Origin: JBGQBN01 sp041494805
GTDB lineage: Bacteria; Acidobacteriota; Terriglobia; Terriglobales; Acidobacteriaceae
Direction: 5' to 3'
DNA: 64,000 bases
Assembly: GCA_041494805.1 (NCBI GenBank)
Contig: JBGQBN010000009.1
Span: forward strand, 44,012-108,011
In this document: positions 24,863-33,468 of the stretch, one piece after another
Position numbering within the stretch: the first letter of the stretch is position 1
How the letters are laid out: each line of letters opens with the position of its first letter
Notes under the pieces: generated by a model
What the model saw: only the letters and a program-made list of their open reading frames with translations
Told to the model about the DNA's origin: nothing
The model's database searches: none
Made by a program: the position numbers and the translations under genes

Positions 24863-25105
24863 ATGACACAGCAGGGCGAAAGGAAATGGCGCGGATTGCA
24901 CAATCAAGTCGCCAGCGACAGCGACCTCAACCGGTTGCTGGACATCCTCCTGGCCCTGGATCGGATGGTGGTGGAGCTCTGCATGGGTGTCTACAACATC
25001 CCCCGGCGCGACAGGTTCACAATGCGAGAGCAAAACCGACGCCTGCACGATGCTGTCAGAGAACACCTACCCCGGCTCGCAGAGCCGTCTGGAAGTACGT
25101 TCTAA
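24863..25105 (+). CDS. Small hypothetical protein
   Basis: This encodes 80 residues from ATG 24,863. It is mainly alpha-helical by composition (LNRLLDILLALDRMVVELCM, then MREQNRRLHDAVREHLP). No signal peptide and no recognised family. Spacing from neighbours and codon use are acceptable for a real gene, but no strong ribosome site is present, so it may be spurious. Confidence 0.4.
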   Translation: MTQQGERKWRGLHNQVASDSDLNRLLDILLALDRMVVELCMGVYNIPRRDRFTMREQNRRLHDAVREHLPRLAEPSGSTF

Positions 25106-25126
25106 GGTCCCGGGCATCTTGGGCGC

Positions 25127-25140
25127 ACAGGCGTTTACAC
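25127..25140. promoter_or_regulatory. AGGCGTTTACAC motif, copy beyond the HAF pair
   Basis: ACAGGCGTTTACAC lies 40 bp after the end of the HAF operon. It matches half of the dyad at 27,105-27,122. It may be a half-site or a repeat remnant. Confidence 0.35.
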
Positions 25141-25182
25141 CAACGACCCCGGTCAATGAGTGTAATGGCGATTTTGCGTCAA

Positions 25183-26058
25183 CTATTTCGTGGCCGCATC
25201 AGCGGGAGGCGTCCAGAGGAAGCCATGAATGCCGTTTGCGTCGTAGAAGTAGCCTACGACTTCGCCGCTGTCATTGACGCCGGTAGCAAAAGTGAGGTTC
25301 GACCCCGGAAACTGCAGGGCCTGCAATGTGTTGTTCTGGTATAGAAATCCAGTGCCTGTTGTTATGGCCATGGATGGTTTGTAGATGCCCACCAGCGCGT
25401 CTCCTGAGCTGTTGATTCCCAACACCGCAGCCTTGGGAGCGTTGGGAATCATTATTTTGAGATATTTCCCTTGCTGGAACGAGAAGTTGATCCTGTGGGA
25501 TGTGTGGGTGACCACTTCACCAACCACTTCGCCTGAGGCGCTAATGCCATGCATAGTCGCCGCAGTCTTGCCCGGCGGCAAAATCTCTTCATATGTCGTG
25601 CCATCGAATTCAAAGCCATGGGGCCCTCTGCCGGACTGATAGTACCCCGCGATTATGCCCGCGTTGTTAATGGAAGTCGGCGTCGTACCGCCACGAACGG
25701 GATACCTGATCGTAGTGAATTTCTGGGTCTGAACGTCGTACATGAAGCCCACAAAGTTGTGGAAGTTGAAAGCGTAACCGACAACTTGATTGAGATCATT
25801 GATCCCCGAGAGATACGTGGATATTCTGCCGGGATAGTCGATCGTGATGTAGGTGCCCCCGCTCAGAAGAAAACCGTGCGTTGTGCCGCCCGAGTTATAC
25901 GTGCCGGCAATGTTTCCGGCTGAGTTGATGCCCGAACAAACGGTGTAGCCCGCTCCCGGCCCATCAATCTGCGTGTAGGTTCCTTGCGCCAGTGCCAGCG
26001 GCACGGACGCGATCAAGAAAACAGCGAGCGAGAGAATGGTCTTGCGAACAAGGATCAT
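25183..26058 (-). CDS. Secreted HAF-repeat protein, second gene of a pair
   Basis: This encodes 291 residues from ATG 26,058 with a signal peptide (RKTILSLAVFLIASVPLALA). The mature protein begins GTYTQIDGPGAG and has HAF units (INSAGNIAGTYNS, INDLNQVVGYAFN, INNAGIIAGYYQ, VNDSGEVVGYFYD). Its end, HGFLWTPPADAATK, is almost the same as that of the plus-strand paralogue at 33,469, implying a recent duplication. Its ATG overlaps the upstream stop by 4 bp (ATGA), so it is translationally coupled to that gene. Confidence 0.82.
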   Translation of the reverse strand: MILVRKTILSLAVFLIASVPLALAQGTYTQIDGPGAGYTVCSGINSAGNIAGTYNSGGTTHGFLLSGGTYITIDYPGRISTYLSGINDLNQVVGYAFNFHNFVGFMYDVQTQKFTTIRYPVRGGTTPTSINNAGIIAGYYQSGRGPHGFEFDGTTYEEILPPGKTAATMHGISASGEVVGEVVTHTSHRINFSFQQGKYLKIMIPNAPKAAVLGINSSGDALVGIYKPSMAITTGTGFLYQNNTLQALQFPGSNLTFATGVNDSGEVVGYFYDANGIHGFLWTPPADAATK

Positions 26059-26945
26059 CGAGCAGTCTCCGCCGCCTCGAAATCCGCGTCTGTTATTGGG
26101 CTGGTCACAAATCCATGGCCCGGCGATCCCCAAGTCGGGGCATAATAGCCGACGACTTGTCCGGAATTGTTGATGCCGATAGCGGTGGTGCTATACGCGC
26201 CGGGGTAGCGCAAGGAGATGAATTTCCCATTCGACCACGCGAAGCCGGAGTATGCGCTGCCGTCAAACCACCACCCGACAATCACGCCGTTATCATTCAG
26301 GCCAAAGGCAACACTTTCGATACCCACATGAAGATAGTGAAAGGTTCCGTTACCGCCTGCCCAGCTTTGCCAACGCCTCTTGTACTTGTAGCTCCCGCCT
26401 ACGATCTCGCCGGAGTTGTTGATCCCTTGAGCGTCTTCGTTGCGGGATTTTCCTGGCACCGTAATCGTTTTGAATTGTCCGTCTCTGAACTTGAAAGCCA
26501 CCGAACTGCGATATCCATCAATGCGGCCCACGACATCGCCAGCATTGTTGATTCCGTTTCCTTCGGTTCCAGGTCTACCCGGATACGAAATTTGAGTGAA
26601 GGTCTGCCCGTCGTACAAGAATGCAAACATGTAGGGAAATCCACACTTGATACACGCTGTACCCACGACCTGTCCAAGGTCGTTGATTCCGTTCGGGCCG
26701 GTGCCTACGGCCCCCGGATAGTCAAACGACCTAAACTGCCCCTGACTAAGCACGAAGCCGTGACCGGGGCCTCCGACCACAAGATGGTACGAGCCAACCA
26801 TATCGCCCGCGGAGTTAATTCCAGTTACCACGGTTCCGACCGACCCCGGATAATCAATCTGCGTGTAGGTTACTTGCGCTAGTGCCAGTGATGCACACGC
26901 AATCAGGATCACAGCCAAGAAGCAAACTGCCTTGCGAGGATTCAT
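26055..26945 (-). CDS. Secreted HAF-repeat protein, first gene of a pair
   Basis: This encodes 296 residues from ATG 26,945, which begins a signal peptide (AVCFLAVILIACASLALA); the longer frame to 26,978 is less likely. The mature protein starts VTYTQIDYPGSVGT and carries six or more HAF units (INSAGDMVGSYH, INDLGQVVGTACI, INNAGDVVGRIDG, INNSGEIVGGSYK, INNSGQVVGYYAP). It leads a two-gene operon with its paralogue at 25,183. A dyad and repeated AGGCGTTTACAC motifs lie upstream. Confidence 0.82.
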   Translation of the reverse strand: MNPRKAVCFLAVILIACASLALAQVTYTQIDYPGSVGTVVTGINSAGDMVGSYHLVVGGPGHGFVLSQGQFRSFDYPGAVGTGPNGINDLGQVVGTACIKCGFPYMFAFLYDGQTFTQISYPGRPGTEGNGINNAGDVVGRIDGYRSSVAFKFRDGQFKTITVPGKSRNEDAQGINNSGEIVGGSYKYKRRWQSWAGGNGTFHYLHVGIESVAFGLNDNGVIVGWWFDGSAYSGFAWSNGKFISLRYPGAYSTTAIGINNSGQVVGYYAPTWGSPGHGFVTSPITDADFEAAETAR

Positions 26946-27104
26946 TACCGCGCACCTCAGACAAGAAAAGCCTAGCAATTGTGCGCTCGGAAGGGGCTGG
27001 AATCAAGGTGCAAGAGTTTACACACACAGTGTCGTAATCAGGCGTTTTTACACCAGTTTGCCACTGCCCACTATGCCCAAGACGGGTCAGCGACGGTCAA
27101 CTGT

Positions 27105-27122
27105 TGTAAACAGGCGTTTACA
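27105..27122. promoter_or_regulatory. Dyad operator candidate TGTAAAC-AGGC-GTTTACA
   Basis: A perfect 7-bp inverted repeat with a 4-bp spacer lies 160 bp upstream of the HAF operon start and is the best of four related sites around it. Such a dyad is typical of a dimeric repressor or activator site (for example GntR or TetR type). The binding protein is not identifiable here. Confidence 0.45.
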
Positions 27123-27189
27123 CTCACAACCGGATTCCTGTGCAACGAGGAAGGGTGCGTCAAAGAGACCCACTGCCACGGCGAAGTCG

Positions 27190-27262
27190 ATGCTGAGGTT
27201 CTTGCGGCACGACTGGAGGCCCTGCCCGTCCACGTTGCTTCCGACAACATTTGTGGGATTGC
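27190..27262. repeat. Dispersed element, copy 1 (also at 38,248)
   Basis: The stretch GCGGCACGACTGGAGGCC, then TGCCCGTCCACGTTGCTTCC, then GACAACATTTGTGGGATT matches 38,248-38,320 with few changes. Both copies end at the 3' end of a minus-strand membrane-protein gene. Confidence 0.6.
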
Positions 27263-27264
27263 TT

Positions 27265-27447
27265 CTAGTCTCCGCTGGCGTGGGTCTGGCTGGGCACAAG
27301 CACGGAGGTTCCGGCGCTCTGCTGGCGGGAGCGATATCCAAAGGCGTGGAGAATGCCAGCTACGGCGACGTAGGCGGCGAGGATGCCCAGGACCACGACG
27401 GTTAGAACAGTGAAAAAGAGTACAAAAGCCACCAGCAAACTGCCCAA
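27265..27447 (-). CDS. Small membrane protein
   Basis: This 60-residue protein has one long hydrophobic segment (LLVAFVLFFTVLTVVVLGIL, then AAYVAVAGILHAFGY) and a short polar tail. It probably forms a single-span or re-entrant membrane helix. The function is unknown. A dispersed repeat directly follows the stop. Confidence 0.5.
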   Translation of the reverse strand: MGSLLVAFVLFFTVLTVVVLGILAAYVAVAGILHAFGYRSRQQSAGTSVLVPSQTHASGD

Positions 27448-27684
27448 GTTCGGCCTGCTTTCCCGTAAGTTGCGGCAGCCGCAACTCCCGGATGCTCTTT
27501 CCCGATCAGGTTTGATCGGGTTGCGCGAATCTTTTCACGGAACGTCTTACGGAAATCTCACTCTACCCGCGTTGACGCTTGCCGCTGTTAGCAACTAAGA
27601 TACGTGAGTAGAAGTGCGCACCCCTACTTTCCAACATTTCTGGGGACCCGTCCATATTACGGAAGGACATTACACTCGTTTTTC

Positions 27685-30498
27685 ATGGCTATTACCAAGA
27701 TTTCGGTGCGCGGGGCGCGCCAGCATAACCTCAAGAACATCGATGTAGAAATACCGCGTAACACCCTGACGGTGATTACCGGGCTGAGCGGGTCGGGGAA
27801 GTCTTCCCTGGCTTTTGACACCATATATGCCGAGGGGCAAAGGCGTTACGTGGAAACGCTTTCGGCGTACGCCCGCCAGTTTCTGGACCAAATGGAACGC
27901 CCGGACGTGGATTCCATTGACGGGCTGAGCCCAGCCATCTCGATCGAGCAGAAAACCACCAGCCGCAGCCCGCGATCGACCGTAGGGACGATCACGGAGA
28001 TATACGATTATCTTCGACTTTTATTCGCTTCGGTCGGGGTGCCGCATTGCCCCAAGTGCGGGCGGGCGATTAGCCGCCAATCGGCCGACCAGATTGTGCA
28101 GCGCGTGATGTCGCTCACGCCCGAGGACCGCGTCATGGTGATGGCGCCGATCGTGCGCGGGCGCAAAGGCGAATTCAAGAAGGAGATGGAAAAGCTCGTG
28201 CAGCACGGTTTCACACGGGCGCGGGTGGATGGCGAGCTGGTGAATCTCGAGGACGAGATTCAGTTGGACAAGCGCAAGAACCACACGATTGAAGTTGTGA
28301 TTGACCGGTTGCTGGTGAAGCCCGGGATTGAACACCGCCTGGAACTCTCGGTCGGCCTGGCGATGAAGCTGGCGGGCGGACTGGTGCAGGTGGCCGTCGT
28401 CGGCGGGGAGGAACAGTTATATTCGGCGCGGCTGGCGTGTCCGGATTGCGGCATCAGCGTGCCTCAACTGGAGCCCCGGTCGTTTTCCTTCAACAGCGCG
28501 TACGGGGCCTGTCCCGAGTGCCACGGTCTTGGTAGCCGATATGACTTTGATCCGGCCAAGGTGATCGTTGATTGGTCGAAGCCTTTGCTGGATGGCGGTC
28601 TGGGGCCGGGTTCGGCCTCGCAGAACCTGGTGCACATGCTTGAGATCACTGCGGCGTCACATGGTTTTGATCTGGCTACACCGTTTGAAAAGTATCCTGA
28701 CAAGATCCAGAACCTTTTGCTGTATGGCGAGGCGGGGAAGGGCGGGAAGACGGGCTTCACGGGGATTCTGGCTTATCTGAAGCGGGCGGTCGAGGAGTCG
28801 ACATCGGAGACTTACCGCGAGTTTCTGCTGGACTATATGTCGGCTACAGAATGCCCGGCTTGTCATGGGATGCGCCTACGTCCGGAGAGTTTGGCGGTGA
28901 AGGTCAACGGTGTGTCGATTGCGGACTTCACCTCGCTGCCAGTTTCGCGATCCTTGGAGATGGCGAAAAAGATCAAGCTGGGTGGACGCGAGCAGATTAT
29001 TGCCGGGCGGGTGGTACACGAGATTGTGGAACGGTTACAGTTTCTCGATGCGGTGGGATTGGGATACATCTCGCTGGATCGTTCGGCAGCTACGCTTTCC
29101 GGTGGTGAAGGGCAGCGCATCCGGCTGGCGACGCAGATCGGGTCGAAGCTGCGCGGCGTGTTGTATGTGCTGGATGAGCCTTCCATCGGCTTGCACCATC
29201 GCGACAATGACCGGCTGCTAAGAGCGCTGGAAGAGCTGCGCGACCTGGGTAACACCGTGCTGGTGGTGGAACACGATGAGGAGACCATCCGGCGGGCGGA
29301 TTACGTGATCGATCTGGGTCCGGGGGCAGGGCGGCATGGTGGGGAGCTGGTGGCGCACGGGACGCCGGAAGAGATCATGAAGGCGCCGGCGTCGCTGACC
29401 GGGGCTTACATCTCGGGCAGAGCGCAGATCGAGATGCGGGCGGAGCGGCGGCAGCCGAATGGGGCGGGCGTCAGCATTTTGGGTGCGCGGGAAAATAATT
29501 TGAAGAATCTGGATGTTACTTTTCCGCTGGGCGTGATGACCCTGGTGACCGGAGTCTCGGGTTCTGGAAAGTCAACCTTGGTGAATGACATCCTGTACTG
29601 CGCGCTGGCGAAGAAGCTCTACCGCTCGCGGGAAGAAGCGGGCAGCCATAAGGCGATCTCAGGCGCGGAAAACATTGATAAGGTGATTCGCATTGATCAG
29701 TCGCCCATTGGGCGCACGCCGCGCTCGAACCCCGCGACCTATACCGGAGTCTTCGCGCAGATTCGGGATCTTTACGCCATGCTGCCGGAATCGCGCGAAC
29801 GTGGCTACAAGCCGGGACGATTCTCGTTCAATGTGACGGGTGGACGCTGCGAAGCTTGTCAGGGAGAGGGCCAGCGGCGGATTGAAATGAATTTTCTGCC
29901 GGATGTCTACGTGCTCTGCGAAGTCTGTGGAGGCAAGCGCTACAACCACGAAACTCTTACGGTGCGATACAAAGGCCAGTCGATCGCCGATCTGCTGGAA
30001 ATGCCGGTTTCTGACGCGCTGCCGATTCTGGAGAACATTCCGCAGGTGAAGCAGAAACTGCAGACGCTGGTGGATGTGGGCTTGGGATACATTCACCTAG
30101 GGCAATCGGCAGTGACGCTTTCAGGGGGCGAGGCGCAACGGATCAAATTGGCGCGGGAGTTGAGCAAGCGGCAGACGGGGAAAACTCTGTACCTACTCGA
30201 CGAGCCCACGACCGGCTTGCATTTCGATGACGTTAAGAAACTGCTGGACGTGCTGCACCGGCTGACCGACCTGGGAAACACAGTCATCATCATCGAGCAT
30301 AACCTGGATATGATTCGCAACGCCGATTGGGTGATTGATCTTGGGCCGGAGGGTGGGGAAGACGGCGGGAGGATTGTGGCGCAGGGCACACCGGAGCAAG
30401 TGGCGCGGGTGAAGAAGTCTTACACTGGGCAGGCGCTGGCGCATTTCTTCAATGGGAGCGGGAGAATGGTGGTGCGGGACAAGATTTCAAACGGGTGA
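27685..30498 (+). CDS. uvrA: Excinuclease ABC subunit A
   Basis: This 937-residue protein is the damage-sensing ATPase of nucleotide-excision repair. The start is ATG 27,685 (MAITKISVRGARQHNLKNID); a longer frame to 27,604 reads as non-protein. It has both ABC modules: Walker A GLSGSGKSSLAF and GVSGSGKSTLVND, signatures LSGGEGQRIRLA and LSGGEAQRIKLA, and the zinc-binding sites HCPKCGRAI, CPDCGI...CPECHG, CEACQGEGQR and LCEVCGGKRYN. Length is normal for UvrA. It stands alone in a plus-strand cluster. Confidence 0.97.
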   Translation: MAITKISVRGARQHNLKNIDVEIPRNTLTVITGLSGSGKSSLAFDTIYAEGQRRYVETLSAYARQFLDQMERPDVDSIDGLSPAISIEQKTTSRSPRSTVGTITEIYDYLRLLFASVGVPHCPKCGRAISRQSADQIVQRVMSLTPEDRVMVMAPIVRGRKGEFKKEMEKLVQHGFTRARVDGELVNLEDEIQLDKRKNHTIEVVIDRLLVKPGIEHRLELSVGLAMKLAGGLVQVAVVGGEEQLYSARLACPDCGISVPQLEPRSFSFNSAYGACPECHGLGSRYDFDPAKVIVDWSKPLLDGGLGPGSASQNLVHMLEITAASHGFDLATPFEKYPDKIQNLLLYGEAGKGGKTGFTGILAYLKRAVEESTSETYREFLLDYMSATECPACHGMRLRPESLAVKVNGVSIADFTSLPVSRSLEMAKKIKLGGREQIIAGRVVHEIVERLQFLDAVGLGYISLDRSAATLSGGEGQRIRLATQIGSKLRGVLYVLDEPSIGLHHRDNDRLLRALEELRDLGNTVLVVEHDEETIRRADYVIDLGPGAGRHGGELVAHGTPEEIMKAPASLTGAYISGRAQIEMRAERRQPNGAGVSILGARENNLKNLDVTFPLGVMTLVTGVSGSGKSTLVNDILYCALAKKLYRSREEAGSHKAISGAENIDKVIRIDQSPIGRTPRSNPATYTGVFAQIRDLYAMLPESRERGYKPGRFSFNVTGGRCEACQGEGQRRIEMNFLPDVYVLCEVCGGKRYNHETLTVRYKGQSIADLLEMPVSDALPILENIPQVKQKLQTLVDVGLGYIHLGQSAVTLSGGEAQRIKLARELSKRQTGKTLYLLDEPTTGLHFDDVKKLLDVLHRLTDLGNTVIIIEHNLDMIRNADWVIDLGPEGGEDGGRIVAQGTPEQVARVKKSYTGQALAHFFNGSGRMVVRDKISNG

Positions 30499-30646
30499 TT
30501 GGCGTTGCGCGAAAGCTCTTGACCGCAAAGGGCGGGAAGGCGACGCGAAGAGCGCAGAGAAAATCTAGACTTTATTCGTTGTCTTTATTCTTGTAAATCG
30601 GTTTGTGCAAGTTCAGTTCGTGTAAATTCAGAAAGAGCTTGGGCGC

Positions 30647-31459
30647 GTGTCCTCACCGCAAAATCCGTGGACTGAAACCGGTCTGCCCGTGGGCACCGAG
30701 CCACAGGCATCCGGACCGCCAGCCGCGGGCGAGAATCCTGCCTGGAGCGGGTGGGACGTGTTGTCCATCGCCTTCCTGACGGTTGTATCCATCATCGTTT
30801 TCTTGTTCTTGATCACGTACGCAGGGCAGCGGTTGCTGTACCCACGCGTGCCCGTGGTTGAAGTCGCCAAGTTTCCCCTCGTCACTCTCGTGGCGCAGCT
30901 GCTGGCCTACGTTCTGGTGATGGCGTTCATGGTTACGCTGGTGGAGCGCAATCGTGGGAGACGGTTCTGGCAAGCCATCGGGTGGAACTGGCCGGGAAAC
31001 TGGCCGGTCTATGTGCTCGCGGGATTCATCCTTTCGATCGGACTGCAAGGCTTGGCGCATGTGCTGCCCATGCCCAAAGATCTGCCCATTGACCGCTTCT
31101 TTCAGACGCCCAGTGAAGCCTGGGCCCTTTCAGTGTTTGGCATGACGCTGGCGCCATTTTTCGAGGAGTTTTTCTTTCGCGGATTTCTTTATCCGGTGCT
31201 CGCGCGCCGGCTGGGAGTTGTCCTGGCAGTGACTATTACAGCCGCGAGTTTTGGCTTGATCCATGCGCCTCAGCTGGGACGCGCCTGGGGACCGGTGCTG
31301 GTGGTATTCATGGTCGGACTGGCGCTAACCATCACGCGTGCCGTCACGAAATCCGTGGCCGCCGGCGTGGTGATGCATGTGGCTTACAATGGCACCATCT
31401 CCGTATTACTCTTCCTGGCCAGCGATGGATTTCGGCATTTGGAGAAGTTGAGTCAGTAG
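30647..31459 (+). CDS. CPBP family intramembrane metalloprotease
   Basis: This encodes 270 residues from GTG 30,647. It has about eight hydrophobic segments. The ABI/CPBP protease motifs are clear: EEFFFRGFLYPVLARR (metal-binding EE and R), FGLIHAPQLG and the final VVMHVAYNGTISVLLF. Bacterial members process membrane peptides or act in immunity to bacteriocins, but the substrate is not evident. The N-terminal 40 residues are Pro-rich and soluble. Confidence 0.88.
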   Translation: MSSPQNPWTETGLPVGTEPQASGPPAAGENPAWSGWDVLSIAFLTVVSIIVFLFLITYAGQRLLYPRVPVVEVAKFPLVTLVAQLLAYVLVMAFMVTLVERNRGRRFWQAIGWNWPGNWPVYVLAGFILSIGLQGLAHVLPMPKDLPIDRFFQTPSEAWALSVFGMTLAPFFEEFFFRGFLYPVLARRLGVVLAVTITAASFGLIHAPQLGRAWGPVLVVFMVGLALTITRAVTKSVAAGVVMHVAYNGTISVLLFLASDGFRHLEKLSQ

Positions 31460-31474
31460 GCGGGCGCGAGAGGC

Positions 31475-31574
31475 GGCGTCGGACCTCGGACGTCAGGCTT
31501 CCGCCGTCAGCAATTTGGAGTTAGCACTCAGTGTCCTCCTGAAGCCTGAAGCCTGACGCCTGAGGTCCGACGCC
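31475..31574. repeat. Inverted word-repeat cassette, GCCTGACGCCTGA type
   Basis: The arms at 31,475-31,501 and 31,548-31,574 match as reverse complements over 27 nt with 2 mismatches. The right arm is preceded by another GAAGCCTGAAGCCTGA run. It lies between the CPBP gene and pyrE, both on the plus strand. Confidence 0.75.
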
Positions 31575-31600
31575 GTTCGGCATGTTATCTTAGGTTTTCC

Positions 31601-32200
31601 ATGTCCACCGTGCGTCAGGAACTGTTGCGTCTGCTGGCGGCGAAGTCCTTCCGGCTGGGAGAATTCAAGCTCTCTTCGGGAGGCACCAGCGACTACTACG
31701 TGGACTGCCGCACCACCACACTGGATGCCAAAGGGTCGCGGCTTACGGGACAGGTGTTTCTGGAAGAGATTCGTTCTCGCGGGTGGAAGCCGCGAGCGAT
31801 CGGCGGGTTGACTATGGGCGCCGATCCCATCGTGGTGGCGGTGGCGGTTACCAGCGGAGAGCTGGACGGGTTTCTGGTGCGCAAAGCGGAGAAGCAACAC
31901 GGCACGGGACAGCGGATCGAAGGCTTTCGAGAGAAGGGCGCGCGAGTGGTGATTGTGGATGATGTTTGTACTACCGGAGCTTCCACGATCCAGGCGATTG
32001 AGGCGGCGCGCGAATTTGGCTTCAACGTTGTTGGAGTGATGTGCCTGGTGGAGCGGCAGGAAGCTGGCGGGCGTCCCGGTGTGGAAAAGGCTGCCGCGCC
32101 CGCGCCGTTTGTGTCGATCTTTACCGCGGTTGATGTCCGCAGGGAGCATGTTTTGCAGAATGCTGAAACTTCGCCGGGAATGCCAGCGATTGTTGACTGA
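31601..32200 (+). CDS. pyrE: Orotate phosphoribosyltransferase
   Basis: This 199-residue cytoplasmic enzyme makes orotidine 5'-phosphate from orotate and PRPP in pyrimidine synthesis. The PRPP-binding motif VVIVDDVCTTGASTIQAI is intact. Other family features are SGGTSDYYVDCRTTTLDA near the N-terminus and GGLTMGADPIVVAV, then FLVRKAEKQHGTG. Length is normal for the bacterial enzyme. It is followed by a word-repeat cassette before mtnA, so co-transcription with it is possible. Confidence 0.92.
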   Translation: MSTVRQELLRLLAAKSFRLGEFKLSSGGTSDYYVDCRTTTLDAKGSRLTGQVFLEEIRSRGWKPRAIGGLTMGADPIVVAVAVTSGELDGFLVRKAEKQHGTGQRIEGFREKGARVVIVDDVCTTGASTIQAIEAAREFGFNVVGVMCLVERQEAGGRPGVEKAAAPAPFVSIFTAVDVRREHVLQNAETSPGMPAIVD

Positions 32201-32227
32201 GGAGTGGGTTTCAGCGGTGGGGAGCAG

Positions 32228-32293
32228 GTTTCAAAGTTTCAAGGTTTCAGAACCTTGATCCAATTCTGCCTTGAAACCTTGAAACTTTGAAAC
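32228..32293. repeat. Inverted word-repeat cassette, TTTCAAGGTTTCAAAG type
   Basis: The arms at 32,228-32,248 and 32,273-32,293 are perfect 21-nt reverse complements made of TTTCAA/CAAGG words. It sits between pyrE and mtnA, only 16 bp before the mtnA start. Confidence 0.8.
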
Positions 32294-32309
32294 CTTGAAA
32301 CGTTCAAAC

Positions 32310-33365
32310 ATGATTCAGACTCTGGAATGGACCGAATCCGGTGTGCGCTTCATTGATCAAACGAAGCTGCCGGTTGAGGAGACGTACGTCACTTGCAAGA
32401 CCTACCAGCAGGTGGCGGACGTCATTCGCAACATGGTGGTGCGCGGGGCTCCGGCGATTGGGGTCGCGGCGGCCATGGGGATTGCGCTCGGGGTCAAGAA
32501 CTCGAAGGCGGAAAGTGTTGGGGAGCTTAAGCAGGAGTTCGAGCAGATTTGCGATGTCATGAGCAAGACCCGGCCTACGGCGGTGAATCTTTTCTGGGCC
32601 ATTGGGCGCATGCGCGAGAAGTTTGAATTGCTTCGGGTGCGGCCCTTGCCGCAGATCCGGCAGGCGCTGATTGACGAGGCACAGGCCATGCACGCGGAAG
32701 ACATCGCCGCCAACCAGGCCATGGGCCGGCACGGCGCGACTCTTATGCCGGCGAGCGGCGGCGTGCTTACCCACTGCAACGCGGGGGCACTGGCTACCTG
32801 CGGATATGGCACGGCGCTGGGCGTGATCCGGGCGGCTGTGGAGCAGGGAAAACGGATCCACGTCTATGCCGATGAGACTCGTCCTTTTCTGCAGGGGTCG
32901 CGGCTGACGGCTTGGGAACTGATGAAGGATGGCATACCCACGACCGTAATCTCAGACAACATGGCCGGGGCCATGATGAAGCAGGGCAAGATTGCCGCCG
33001 TCGTGGTGGGCGCGGACCGCATCGCGGCCAACGGCGACGTGGCTAACAAGATCGGTACTTACACGGTGGCCATTCTGGCGAAGGAACACAGCATCCCTTT
33101 TTATGTCGCTGCGCCACTCTCGACGATCGACCTGGAAACCTCCGACGGCAGCAAGATTCCCATCGAGCAGCGGAACGTGAGGGAAGTGACGCATATCGGC
33201 GGGAAGCAGATGGTGCCGGAGGGCGTGGAAGTGGAGAATCCCGCGTTCGATGTTACCCCGGCGAAGTTTGTGACGGCGATTGTTACGGAGCGGGGCATTG
33301 CGCGAGCGCCGTATGAGGCGTCTTTGAAACGGCTGGCGGGAGAAGCGGTGAAGGCCGGGGCTTAG
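32310..33365 (+). CDS. mtnA: S-methyl-5-thioribose-1-phosphate isomerase
   Basis: This 351-residue enzyme converts methylthioribose-1-phosphate to the ribulose form in methionine salvage. Motifs include RGAPAIGVAAAMG, SGGVLTHCNAGALATCGYGT (catalytic Cys), the EKGKRIHVYADETRP-like stretch QGKRIHVYADETRPFLQGSR, and VGADRIAANGDVANKIGTY (catalytic Asp). It belongs to the aIF-2B-like isomerase superfamily. The start is ATG 32,310; an in-frame TTG lies 15 bp upstream. The word-repeat cassette ends just before it and may affect expression. Confidence 0.93.
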   Translation: MIQTLEWTESGVRFIDQTKLPVEETYVTCKTYQQVADVIRNMVVRGAPAIGVAAAMGIALGVKNSKAESVGELKQEFEQICDVMSKTRPTAVNLFWAIGRMREKFELLRVRPLPQIRQALIDEAQAMHAEDIAANQAMGRHGATLMPASGGVLTHCNAGALATCGYGTALGVIRAAVEQGKRIHVYADETRPFLQGSRLTAWELMKDGIPTTVISDNMAGAMMKQGKIAAVVVGADRIAANGDVANKIGTYTVAILAKEHSIPFYVAAPLSTIDLETSDGSKIPIEQRNVREVTHIGGKQMVPEGVEVENPAFDVTPAKFVTAIVTERGIARAPYEASLKRLAGEAVKAGA

Positions 33366-33468
33366 GTACGCCTACCTGTACCGGTGAGTGTGCAAGATTC
33401 TGCATCTTGCTTTCCGGGCCTATTGAGAACAGAATTGACGGGCTTCTCGGTCGCGGAGGTCAGCCGTG

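Larger units (their letters stand above)
26946..27264. other. Upstream region of the HAF pair with repeated motifs
   Basis: This holds three related motifs (GAGTTTACACAC at 27,014, AGGCGTTTTTACAC at 27,040 and AGGCGTTTACAC at 27,112) and, at about 27,190-27,262, a copy of a dispersed element also found at 38,248-38,320. No gene is supported. Confidence 0.5.

Noticed and set aside
27383..27598. Plus-strand 71-aa ORF before uvrA
   Set aside because: Overlaps the small minus-strand membrane gene, no ribosome site and no protein-like pattern.
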